Source: Gemmatimonadota bacterium
GTDB taxonomy: Bacteria; Latescibacterota; UBA2968; UBA8231
Assembly (NCBI GenBank): GCA_009840005.1
Contig: VXOR01000103.1
Span: forward strand, 63,814 to 127,813
Length of the DNA: 64,000 bases
Direction: 5' to 3'
Part shown: positions 1 to 7,939 of the stretch, piece by piece
Numbering within the stretch: position 1 is the stretch's first letter
Layout: the number at the start of each line of letters is the position of its first letter
The notes under the pieces: model-generated
Told to the model about the DNA's origin: nothing
Databases searched by the model: none
What the model saw: only the letters and a program-made list of their open reading frames with translations
Program-made: the position numbers and the translations under genes

Positions 1-1890
1 GTGGCCCAAAACAAAACCGTGGGTCTGATTCAGATCGTCTTGCGCGACGATTCCCCGGGCGACGGAACGGGCGGAGCCGCCTTCTTCCAAGCCGGCTCGG
101 ACGTGCTGATCACCTACGAGGACGGCACCGTCGATGCTGGCAAGGACATCCAGTTTGAGCCGGTCATCGAAGGTGGCTTTGTCCAGCAAGGCTATATCGC
201 CGCCAACGGCCCCGAGGAAATACGCCTGAGCTACGACTTCGACAGCCCGGCCTTTGTCGATCGCGCCTCGTTTCCCAAAGAGGACATCGTCAAAGTCGAG
301 TTCCGGCTCGTGCTGGGCAACGACTATCAGGTCTGGATGACGTCCGATCGCCAAGTCAACCGCGACGGAGAGGCCGTGCTGCTGCTCGTGGCCCAAGCCG
401 ACGGCAATGTGCAAGACATCACCAATTTGCAGACCGTCCGCTTCGAGTACGGCCTGCCCACGGCGACCCACATCTTCGGCGGCAACATCGAAATTCGCGA
501 CTACAAGGGCTTCGACCTATACGCCGAATACGACCTGAGCGTAAGCTACCGCAAATATCCCAACGTCCTGCGCGACGAGCACCACACTACATCCGGTATC
601 GGCAGTCGCCGCCGAGCACCGGCTTGGATGGTGAACGCGTCCAAAAAGGCTGACCCCTTTTTCGTCTTTGGCGAGGCGTACAGCATGGATCCGCTCTACA
701 GCACGCGGACCTTCGTCACCACGGGAACGGGCGAGATCGAATACGACAGCGAGCGCGAGGGCATCGTCGAACTCGTCGAAGACAACGACGACCAAGACCG
801 CTACCCCGACACCGTGCGCTTCGACTGGCTCCAGGGCGATTCCCAAGTCTTTCCGGGCTGGGACCAAAACAACGACTTCGTGCCCGACATCAACCAAAAC
901 GACAACTTCGTGCGCTCCAACGCCGTGCCCGACTACGAAGAGCCTTTCCTCCGCTTCCATTCCGACCGCCCGGAATTCCTCTTCGGGATGGACATGAACA
1001 ACAACTTCTGGATCGACCAATACGAAAACGACGAAGAGCCAGATTACCCCTACCGCCGCGACCATCGCGGGTACAATGTGTACGGCGGTGCGGACCTGAC
1101 GCCGCAACTCAAGGTGATGGTCGGCGCACTGCGCGAGCAACTCATCTCGTCGAACCAGCAAAACAAGAGCACCTACGCCCTCGTGACGTACGACAACAAC
1201 TCCCCGCGCTTTGGGCGCTTGCGCTTCTTTGAAATGAGCAAATTGGTGGAGGACGACATCCCCAATCCCCTCTTGCAGTGGGCACCGGACAACACCCTGC
1301 GCGGCGGCGAGTTGACCAAGGTCGAAGACCCCCTGTTAGCCCGCGATACTTGGATCAACCAGCTCTTTGTGGGCCATAACTTGCAGTCGGCTTCCTTTAA
1401 AGTGCAGACCAAACTCAACTACGTCCGCTTCCGCCAGCTAATGAGCGAAGCGCGGCGGCAGGCTCTAGAGCTAGACGAACAAGATTTCTTCTTTGGCGTA
1501 ATCAATAAGGCCAGCTACCGCTATACCTTGGGCCGGCTGAGCTTGGAGCCGCGCTGGAAGAGCGAGTTTCGCAAGCAGTCGCGTAGTCTCTTTGCCCTAG
1601 AGCATTCCACCAGCCTCTACGAACTGTTTTCGGCCGTCGTTGAAACGCGCCTCCTGCGAGCCACCCAGCTCCAAGCGGGCATCGAGTACTTGATTTTTAA
1701 CGACTTCGACGTCGATGCCAACGACTTCAACTCCATTACCGGCGCGGTTCAGTTTACCAATCAGTCGCAGTACTTGGGTTACAGTCTCCACGCCCTAGCC
1801 GGGCTGCGCATCGAGCGCCAAGATTTCAAAGAGCGAGAGGCGCGGTACACAAGCCAGACCTTTATAACGATCTATGCGGGATTGGAATAG
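1..1890 (+). CDS. Large outer-membrane-like Asp-rich protein, C-terminal part (5' end outside window)
   Basis: The reading frame is open from base 1. It aligns along its length with residues from about 248 onward of the 870-residue protein at 7940-10552, so roughly 245 N-terminal residues, including any signal peptide, lie upstream. The GTG at base 1 is therefore probably not the start. The middle (about residues 255-360) carries acidic, Asn/Asp-rich segments such as DNDDQDRYPD, WDQNNDFVPDINQND and DMNNNFW, which resemble calcium-binding loops of thrombospondin-3 type. The second half alternates polar and aromatic residues and ends in FITIYAGLE, as beta-barrel strands often do. Function is unknown; an outer-membrane location is inferred. 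It is followed after 3 bases by the membrane/TPR gene, suggesting an operon. Confidence 0.6.
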   Translation: MAQNKTVGLIQIVLRDDSPGDGTGGAAFFQAGSDVLITYEDGTVDAGKDIQFEPVIEGGFVQQGYIAANGPEEIRLSYDFDSPAFVDRASFPKEDIVKVEFRLVLGNDYQVWMTSDRQVNRDGEAVLLLVAQADGNVQDITNLQTVRFEYGLPTATHIFGGNIEIRDYKGFDLYAEYDLSVSYRKYPNVLRDEHHTTSGIGSRRRAPAWMVNASKKADPFFVFGEAYSMDPLYSTRTFVTTGTGEIEYDSEREGIVELVEDNDDQDRYPDTVRFDWLQGDSQVFPGWDQNNDFVPDINQNDNFVRSNAVPDYEEPFLRFHSDRPEFLFGMDMNNNFWIDQYENDEEPDYPYRRDHRGYNVYGGADLTPQLKVMVGALREQLISSNQQNKSTYALVTYDNNSPRFGRLRFFEMSKLVEDDIPNPLLQWAPDNTLRGGELTKVEDPLLARDTWINQLFVGHNLQSASFKVQTKLNYVRFRQLMSEARRQALELDEQDFFFGVINKASYRYTLGRLSLEPRWKSEFRKQSRSLFALEHSTSLYELFSAVVETRLLRATQLQAGIEYLIFNDFDVDANDFNSITGAVQFTNQSQYLGYSLHALAGLRIERQDFKEREARYTSQTFITIYAGLE

Positions 1891-1893
1891 CGC

Positions 1894-3837
1894 GTGATTT
1901 GGCGCAACGACAACTTCGGCGCAGCCGTCATCGGCATTGCGCTGGTGGCCCTTTGGCCGCGCCTGACCTACTTAGATGAGGTCAAGCAAAACCCCTCCTT
2001 GGAGGTGCCGACGACGGCGAGTATGCCCTATATCGAAGCCGCTAGGGGGGAGGGGAACGCCGCTGTTGCCAGCCCCTTGTACCCGTTCTTTTTGCGCGGT
2101 CTCGTCACCGTCGGCCTCGCACCTCGCTACGTCCAAGTCCTGCTAGGCGTGGCCAGTTGTGCGCTATTGGCCCTAATCGGCCGCACACTCTGGGGGCCGG
2201 GCACAGGACTCATCGCGGCTTTGTGCGCGGCCCTGTATGGACCAGCCGTCTATTTCACCGGTTCCTTGCTGCCGCCGGTCCTTGCGGTATTCCTAGTGCT
2301 CTCGCTGTTAGCGGCACTTTTGTGGACCGACCAGCGGAGCAATGGGTGGGCGTTTTTAGGAATCGGGCTTTTGCTAGCACTTTGCTTGCTAGCCGCGCCG
2401 CAAGTCGCGCTCTTTGCGCCGGTCGTGCTGTGGTGGCTGTGGATAGGAGAACGGCAGCGGGCTTGTTGGGCCTGTGCGCTGGGGACGGCTTGTGCGCTCG
2501 TGCTATGGTATTTTTTAGGAATGGTCACAAATGCGGGCGGCTCGCTCGACCTTCTCGTGCGCGGCGGGGAGCACTTGCCCGCGCTGGATATGTATCACGC
2601 GCGCGGCGATTCAGCCGTCCTAGCGGCCCTGCTGTGGAAATGGGGGTTTGCGTTTCCCTTTGGCTTGGTCTTGCCGCTCGCGCTACTAGGCATGGGTTTT
2701 ACCTTGGCAGCACGGGAGCGGGGTGCTTTACTCGCCCTGCTGTTTGTCGGAACCGGCGCGGTCGGAACGGCGCTCTACGGTGCCCATGCCGAGACGCGCA
2801 TGGTGCTGGTTCCCGTGCTCTTGCTCTTTGCAGTGAGTGGAGTCGGGCAACTGGCGCAGTTGTCTTGGGCGGGGCGGGGAATAGCCGTGGCGGGATTGGT
2901 GCTAGTCGCAGGATTGGTCAACGCCAGTACGCCAGCCATGGACCGCGCAGCGCAAGCCTCGCAGCATCGCTATTTGGGTCGCGCCTATGCGGAGTTGGGC
3001 ATGACGGCCACGGCGATTGCCGCGTATGAACAGGCCTTGACTGCGGGCAGCATCGACAAGGACGTGTATTGGGCCTTGGCGGCGCTCTACGACGCCAGCG
3101 GCAAACCCGAGCGAGCACTCGGCATTAGCCGGGCATTCGTCGCACGTTGGCCCGCCGACGAGCGCGGGCAGCGGGTACTCGGCGATCGCTACATGGCGGC
3201 AGGCCGTCCCCAAGAAGCGTGCACAATCTACCAACAGCTCGTCACAAGCGGCGGGCAGGAGGCCCTACTCGGGCGCTTGGGGGATGCGCAACTGACGAGC
3301 GGCGCACTCGCCGAGGCCGTGCAATCCTACGAGCGGCTGCTAACGTTGAGCCCGGATAGCAGCCGGGTGCGCTACCAATTGGCGCGTGCCTACGCTGCGG
3401 GCGGGCGGATGGAAGACGCCGAGCGATCCTATCGCCAGCTCCTAGACAGCCCGACCTACGGCGTGCAGGCACGGCTGGAAGCCGCCGCACTCTTGCGACA
3501 CAATGGCAAACTAGCAGCGGCCGAGCCGCTACTCTCGCAAGCCCTAGCGCTAGCGCCAGACTACCGTGCGGGACTGCTCCTACTCGGTGAGGTACTCCTA
3601 GAGCAGGAACGGCCCGGCGAAGCCCTGACCCATTGGTTGCGCCTCGCCGAACTAGAGCCGCACAACTGGCGGGTCCAAGGCCAGTTGAGCAAGGCTTATA
3701 GCTTGTTGGGGCGGGACGCAGAAGCGCGAGACGCAGAAGCGCGTTACCAGCGGGCAAGGCAGCGCGCCCAGCTTCAGCAGCGAGTCGAAGCTGAGCAGAA
3801 AGTATTGGCAGAAAAAATTCTCGGGGAAAACTTATGA
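1894..3837 (+). CDS. GT-C-like multi-pass membrane protein with C-terminal TPR repeats
   Basis: 647 residues from a GTG start 3 bases after the preceding stop. The first ~340 residues are strongly hydrophobic with about 8-10 membrane segments. Early motifs (ASPLYPFFLR, then G.GTGLIAALCAALYGP and FTGSLLPP) resemble the ArnT/PMT (GT39-like) class of lipid-linked sugar transferases. From about residue 355 there are helical repeats of TPR type (YLGRAYAELGMTATAIAAYEQAL and several more) up to about residue 600, then a charged Arg/Gln/Glu coiled tail. The catalytic acidic loop residues of a true GT-C enzyme are not certain by eye, so transferase activity is inferred. The stop overlaps the next start (ATGA), so translation is probably coupled. 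No strong Shine-Dalgarno sequence is seen at the GTG. Confidence 0.6.
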   Translation: MIWRNDNFGAAVIGIALVALWPRLTYLDEVKQNPSLEVPTTASMPYIEAARGEGNAAVASPLYPFFLRGLVTVGLAPRYVQVLLGVASCALLALIGRTLWGPGTGLIAALCAALYGPAVYFTGSLLPPVLAVFLVLSLLAALLWTDQRSNGWAFLGIGLLLALCLLAAPQVALFAPVVLWWLWIGERQRACWACALGTACALVLWYFLGMVTNAGGSLDLLVRGGEHLPALDMYHARGDSAVLAALLWKWGFAFPFGLVLPLALLGMGFTLAARERGALLALLFVGTGAVGTALYGAHAETRMVLVPVLLLFAVSGVGQLAQLSWAGRGIAVAGLVLVAGLVNASTPAMDRAAQASQHRYLGRAYAELGMTATAIAAYEQALTAGSIDKDVYWALAALYDASGKPERALGISRAFVARWPADERGQRVLGDRYMAAGRPQEACTIYQQLVTSGGQEALLGRLGDAQLTSGALAEAVQSYERLLTLSPDSSRVRYQLARAYAAGGRMEDAERSYRQLLDSPTYGVQARLEAAALLRHNGKLAAAEPLLSQALALAPDYRAGLLLLGEVLLEQERPGEALTHWLRLAELEPHNWRVQGQLSKAYSLLGRDAEARDAEARYQRARQRAQLQQRVEAEQKVLAEKILGENL

Positions 3838-5900
3838 AGCGCTTGCTTCTCATAGGTGCAATAGTGCTTTTGCACGGCAGCGATTCACAGGGGCGTCAAG
3901 TATTGCTCATCGGCCAAGACGGCCAGATTAGCTGGGAGGGAGATGTGGAGGCTGGGAGCGCGGTGCAAACTATTGAGCCGGAGTACCGCTCCACTTTGGA
4001 TCCCAACGTCACCGAAATCGGCGTCGCGCCAGTCAATCTCGTCGATTTCGCCAGCGCGGACTTTCCCAGCAGCATCCTGCCCCGCCGCGTGCAAGAGGGC
4101 CAAAACCTCGCCGCTGAAATCGCCGAGCGCGGTGGCAGCATCCGCGCTCCGACCGTTTTCGACCTTGCCGAGTCCCAGCTAGAAAACATCCTCGCGCAGA
4201 TTGTGTCGCCCGACCCCACTGGCGGAGCCTTCGAGCGCAAGGGACGGGACGTGTTGGGCACCTTGCTCGTGCTCGATTTGGGCGCGCGCTTTGGCGTCAA
4301 CCAAATCCGCTTCTTCCCGCGCAATACGGTCTTTCCGTCGCCATCGACGCCCTTTCAAGAGGACTTTCTCAAAAACTTCGAACTCCAAGTCAACGACGGC
4401 CAAGTGTTGACCGAGGCCGGCAATCCCATCTGGGAGAGCTTTGCGGTGCGCACCAACAGCGCCGATCCGGTCGCCACCATCGAGATCGACCCACCGCGCT
4501 TTTTGCGCTTCATCCGCCTGCGCGCCACCTCATCCATCCCCTTTGAGGTGGAGAAATTCCAAGTATTTGGCGAGGGGTTCTTCCCCACCGTGCAGTACAT
4601 TTCGCCGCTCATCGACATGGGCACCCCGGCCAATTGGGGACGCTTGCGCTGGCTAGAGGAGACGGTTGGTCAGGCGAGCGCCGTGCAGATGAACATCCGC
4701 ACCCGCAGCGGCAGCGACACGTCGCCCTTCGCCTATACGCGCAAGCGCGTGGGGCGGCAAGACGCTGAGGAAATCGCGTTCTCAGTCGATAACCCCGACC
4801 AGCCGCTCTTGCGCGACGAGTACCTCGATCTGCCGGCCAAGGGAGGCCCCGCCGATGTGTGGGAACGCGGTCCCGTGCGCGACGACTTGGCCAATTGGAG
4901 TCCGTGGACTTCGCCCTACGATCCGGTCGCTGGTACTAGCAGCGAGGGCGCATTGGTCCTCTCGCCCGGACCGCGCCGCTACTTCCAGTTCCGGGTTGAC
5001 TTTCAGTCCGACGACCTAGAATCGGCCAAAATCCTGCGGCAGTTTTCCTTTGACTTCACCACGCCGCCATTGGCCGATGTTCTCGTCGGCGAGATCTTTC
5101 CGCGCGAGGTGCCCGCAGCCGCAGACATTCCCTTTGTCTATGCCGTGCGCGCCGAGATGGAAAGCGGAGATCTGCAGGGCTTCGACGGGTTCGAACTGGT
5201 CACCGGCAGCCGCATAGATCGCATCGAGCGCATTGAAATTATCGACGCGCAAGGCGAGTTCCTTCTAGCGCACGACTTTGCGGTACAAGACGCGGTCACC
5301 GACGAGGGCGATGTGGCCATCACCACCATCGCAGAGCGCAGCTTTGCGGTTAGCTTCCCGAGGGTGACAGCGCACAATGCCGTACTAAAGATCCACTTCG
5401 TCAGCCGCATCCTCTCGTACAGCACGGCCTTTGAGGGCCGGGGATTACTGTTGGAAGAAGACGCCTTCCAGAGCGTCCAAGCTGGCGACGCTACCGCACT
5501 GGACGAAGGCGACGTCTCGTTTAAGTCGGACACTACCGTCTTGAGCCCGGCCGTCAACAGCGGCAGCCTAGTGGGCAGCTTTGACCTCGCCGCGTCCGTT
5601 ATCACACCTAATGGCGACGGGATCAACGACGTCTTGGATATGGAATGCGAGGTCCTCGCAGTCGACGGCGGACAGATTGCGGTCAATATTTACGATCTAG
5701 GGGGCCGCCAAGTGCGCCGCCTTTTCAACATCGAAGGTCAGAGCGGCGTGTACAGCTCGGAAAACTTGACCCAACTGCGGTGGGACGGGACCGACGATCA
5801 GGGTGATAATGTGGCCCCTGGCCTCTATCTAATCCAACTCAACATCGAAGGCGATGCGCGCGCTAGTGCCAGCACGCGCACCGTCGGCGTGGCCTATTGA
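3834..5900 (+). CDS. Secreted discoidin-like protein with FlgD-type/TPNGDGIND C-terminal domain
   Basis: 688 residues. The N-terminus (MKRLLLIGAIVLLHG) is a signal peptide. Residues ~135-250 contain a galactose-binding/F5-8C-like block (LDLGARFGVNQIRFFPRN ... RFIRLRATS). The C-terminus has ITPNGDGINDVLD, then IYDLGGRQVRRLF and LRWDGTDDQGDNVAPGLYLIQL, which is the FlgD-like Ig or CHU_C type fold found at the end of many secreted FCB-group proteins. It starts inside the stop of the previous gene (ATGA overlap) and is a paralogue of the next gene. Likely an exported surface or periplasmic carbohydrate-binding protein; the ligand is unknown. Nothing in the C-terminus proves type IX secretion. Confidence 0.65.
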   Translation: MKRLLLIGAIVLLHGSDSQGRQVLLIGQDGQISWEGDVEAGSAVQTIEPEYRSTLDPNVTEIGVAPVNLVDFASADFPSSILPRRVQEGQNLAAEIAERGGSIRAPTVFDLAESQLENILAQIVSPDPTGGAFERKGRDVLGTLLVLDLGARFGVNQIRFFPRNTVFPSPSTPFQEDFLKNFELQVNDGQVLTEAGNPIWESFAVRTNSADPVATIEIDPPRFLRFIRLRATSSIPFEVEKFQVFGEGFFPTVQYISPLIDMGTPANWGRLRWLEETVGQASAVQMNIRTRSGSDTSPFAYTRKRVGRQDAEEIAFSVDNPDQPLLRDEYLDLPAKGGPADVWERGPVRDDLANWSPWTSPYDPVAGTSSEGALVLSPGPRRYFQFRVDFQSDDLESAKILRQFSFDFTTPPLADVLVGEIFPREVPAAADIPFVYAVRAEMESGDLQGFDGFELVTGSRIDRIERIEIIDAQGEFLLAHDFAVQDAVTDEGDVAITTIAERSFAVSFPRVTAHNAVLKIHFVSRILSYSTAFEGRGLLLEEDAFQSVQAGDATALDEGDVSFKSDTTVLSPAVNSGSLVGSFDLAASVITPNGDGINDVLDMECEVLAVDGGQIAVNIYDLGGRQVRRLFNIEGQSGVYSSENLTQLRWDGTDDQGDNVAPGLYLIQLNIEGDARASASTRTVGVAY

Positions 5901-5913
5901 GGGAGAAAAGATC

Positions 5914-7932
5914 GTGTTAAAGCGAATGTTGTTGAACGTAGTACTCGCGGCTTGGGGCACCAGTGCTGTGTGGGGCCGGGCCGAGTTTCACATTGGCGGG
6001 CCGATGGGTACTTCTTGGCAGGGGCTGATCACCGACCAGCAGACCGAGTACGCCATCGTTGACGGCCAAGGCGAGGTCTTGAGCACGCTTCCCATCGCCA
6101 TCGGTGCGGAGGAAGCGGGCGTCGATACCATGATCGCCTACGACGACAACGCCATCCGGCCCATATGGGTCGATCCGTCCGTCAACCTCGCGCTAGACGT
6201 GAACTTGACTCCGCGCGGCGGCAACCTCTTCACCAGCGTCTCCACCGGCTATACCCGCGAGGCGGCCAAAGAGGTCCAGGTGATGATCGACGGCGACCCG
6301 GAAACGGCGACCTTGCGCCAAGTCGATATCTCGCCGCGCCTAGCTGGCCTCAATATAGGCTACGTGAAAAACACGGTCATCAATCTAGGAGCCGAGATGC
6401 CAGTCAACCGCATCCGCTTTTATCCGCGCCCGGGCTTTGAGGAAAACTACTTGGCTTGGTACGAAATCGGCGTAGCCGACAACGCCGCGCCTTTTATATC
6501 CTCACCCCAAGAGAAAGCACCGGGCAAGCGCTGGTACCGAGACATCAGCCGCTCGCTCACCTCGACCAACGACCCGGAATTCGACATCCTAGAGCGCAAC
6601 GTTGAAAACCTCGACCAAATCGTGGATTTGCGCTTTCCCACGCGCGATTTGCGCTGGGTTGGCATTCGCCCGATCAACCCCGAGCGCACTTGGGAGATCG
6701 CCGAAATGGAGGTGTACGGCGAGGGCTTCGTCACCAAGACCTCCTATCGCACGGGCGTGTTGGACTTTGGTCGTCCAGTGGCTTGGAGCAAGATCCGCTG
6801 GCAGGGCGAAGTGCCCGAGGGTACTCGTCTCGTATTGCGCACGCGCACCGGCTCCACGCCACAGCCCAATTTATTTTGGAAAATCGGCAGCACCGGCAAC
6901 TTTGAGCGGGTGTCCAAAGACGAGTACACCACGACCTACCAAGTGGGTCGGTTCAACCAGATCCAAGCGACGTATGACGTGGACAACTGGAGCTTCTGGT
7001 CAACGCCCTACGACTTTGCGGCCGGGCTGCGCAACCCAGAGGCAACGGACTGGGAGGACGGAACGCCCCTCCTATCGCCCGGACCCAGCCAGTACTTGCA
7101 GCTAGAAGTGGTCATGTTTTCCGACGGAAACAAAGCACCGCACATAGACGAAATGTCCCTGCTGTTTGCCGAAGATCCCGCAGCCCAAAGCGTGATCGCC
7201 GAAATCTGGCCAGTTGAGACCGAGACCTTCGAGCCGCAGACCTTCACCTATGTGGTTCGGCCCGTACTCAAGGACGGAGACCGAGGCTTCGACCGGCTGG
7301 AGATCTTCACCCAAGTCCCGGCTGAAGCCGTGCATTCGGTCGCGATCGATGGCCGGGAAATTATCGACGACTTCCCGCCACAGATAGAGGAAGATCGGAT
7401 CGTCATTAGCTTTGAGCCGTTTGTCGCGCCGCGCGACAACGAGCGCCGCATCGAGGTTGTCTTCGATGCCAAGGTGCTGCGCTTTGGCGCGGAATTCACC
7501 GGTTGGGTGTACGACAGCACCGAGCCCGAACTCAAGCAACAAGTCCGGCCCGGCAACTCAACTTTCCGCTTTGCCGGCGACGCCCTATCAGTGCGCACGC
7601 CCGTCGGCGGCGAACTCGTGCGGAAGGTCACCGCGCATCCCGCGACGCTGACGCCTAATGGCGACGGGATCAACGATCAGACCATGATCTCGTACGATCT
7701 GCGCAACATCGGCGTGCCGCGCCAGATCGCTCTGCGGATTTTCGACCTGTCCGGCCGACTGGTGCGCGAGGTGATCTCCACGCCCGCGGTCAGCGGCAGC
7801 TTTGCGGCGGTTTGGGATGGCCGTCGCACCGAGGGAGATTTAGTCGCCCCAGGCGTGTACCTCTACCAAGTCGATCTAATCACTGACAAGGGCCTCTCTG
7901 CAGCCGCAGGGACCGTAGCTGTAGCCTACTGA
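5914..7932 (+). CDS. Secreted discoidin-like protein with FlgD-type/TPNGDGIND C-terminal domain (paralogue)
   Basis: 672 residues from the GTG at 5914, preceded by GGGAG at 5901-5905. The reading frame extends upstream into the previous gene, but the GTG gives a proper signal peptide (LKRMLLNVVLAAWGTSAVWG). Domain order matches the upstream paralogue: signal peptide, a galactose-binding-like segment (INLGAEMPVNRIRFYPRPGF), a middle region with LSPGPSQYLQLEV matching LSPGPRRYFQFRV of the paralogue, and a C-terminal LTPNGDGINDQT ... IFDLSGRLVREV ... VWDGRRTEGDLVAPGVYLYQV block. The gap to the neighbours is 13 and 7 bases, so it belongs to the same operon. The pair looks like a tandem duplication. 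Likely role is at the cell surface; specific function unknown. Confidence 0.65.
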   Translation: MLKRMLLNVVLAAWGTSAVWGRAEFHIGGPMGTSWQGLITDQQTEYAIVDGQGEVLSTLPIAIGAEEAGVDTMIAYDDNAIRPIWVDPSVNLALDVNLTPRGGNLFTSVSTGYTREAAKEVQVMIDGDPETATLRQVDISPRLAGLNIGYVKNTVINLGAEMPVNRIRFYPRPGFEENYLAWYEIGVADNAAPFISSPQEKAPGKRWYRDISRSLTSTNDPEFDILERNVENLDQIVDLRFPTRDLRWVGIRPINPERTWEIAEMEVYGEGFVTKTSYRTGVLDFGRPVAWSKIRWQGEVPEGTRLVLRTRTGSTPQPNLFWKIGSTGNFERVSKDEYTTTYQVGRFNQIQATYDVDNWSFWSTPYDFAAGLRNPEATDWEDGTPLLSPGPSQYLQLEVVMFSDGNKAPHIDEMSLLFAEDPAAQSVIAEIWPVETETFEPQTFTYVVRPVLKDGDRGFDRLEIFTQVPAEAVHSVAIDGREIIDDFPPQIEEDRIVISFEPFVAPRDNERRIEVVFDAKVLRFGAEFTGWVYDSTEPELKQQVRPGNSTFRFAGDALSVRTPVGGELVRKVTAHPATLTPNGDGINDQTMISYDLRNIGVPRQIALRIFDLSGRLVREVISTPAVSGSFAAVWDGRRTEGDLVAPGVYLYQVDLITDKGLSAAAGTVAVAY

Positions 7933-7939
7933 GCAAGCA

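Noticed and set aside
517..1161. Long minus-strand ORF opposite the first barrel-like gene (and a similar one at 9086-9733)
   Set aside because: Both are antisense to the same acidic, GC-rich coding region of two paralogues. Their products are low-complexity and Val-rich, with no ribosome binding site.
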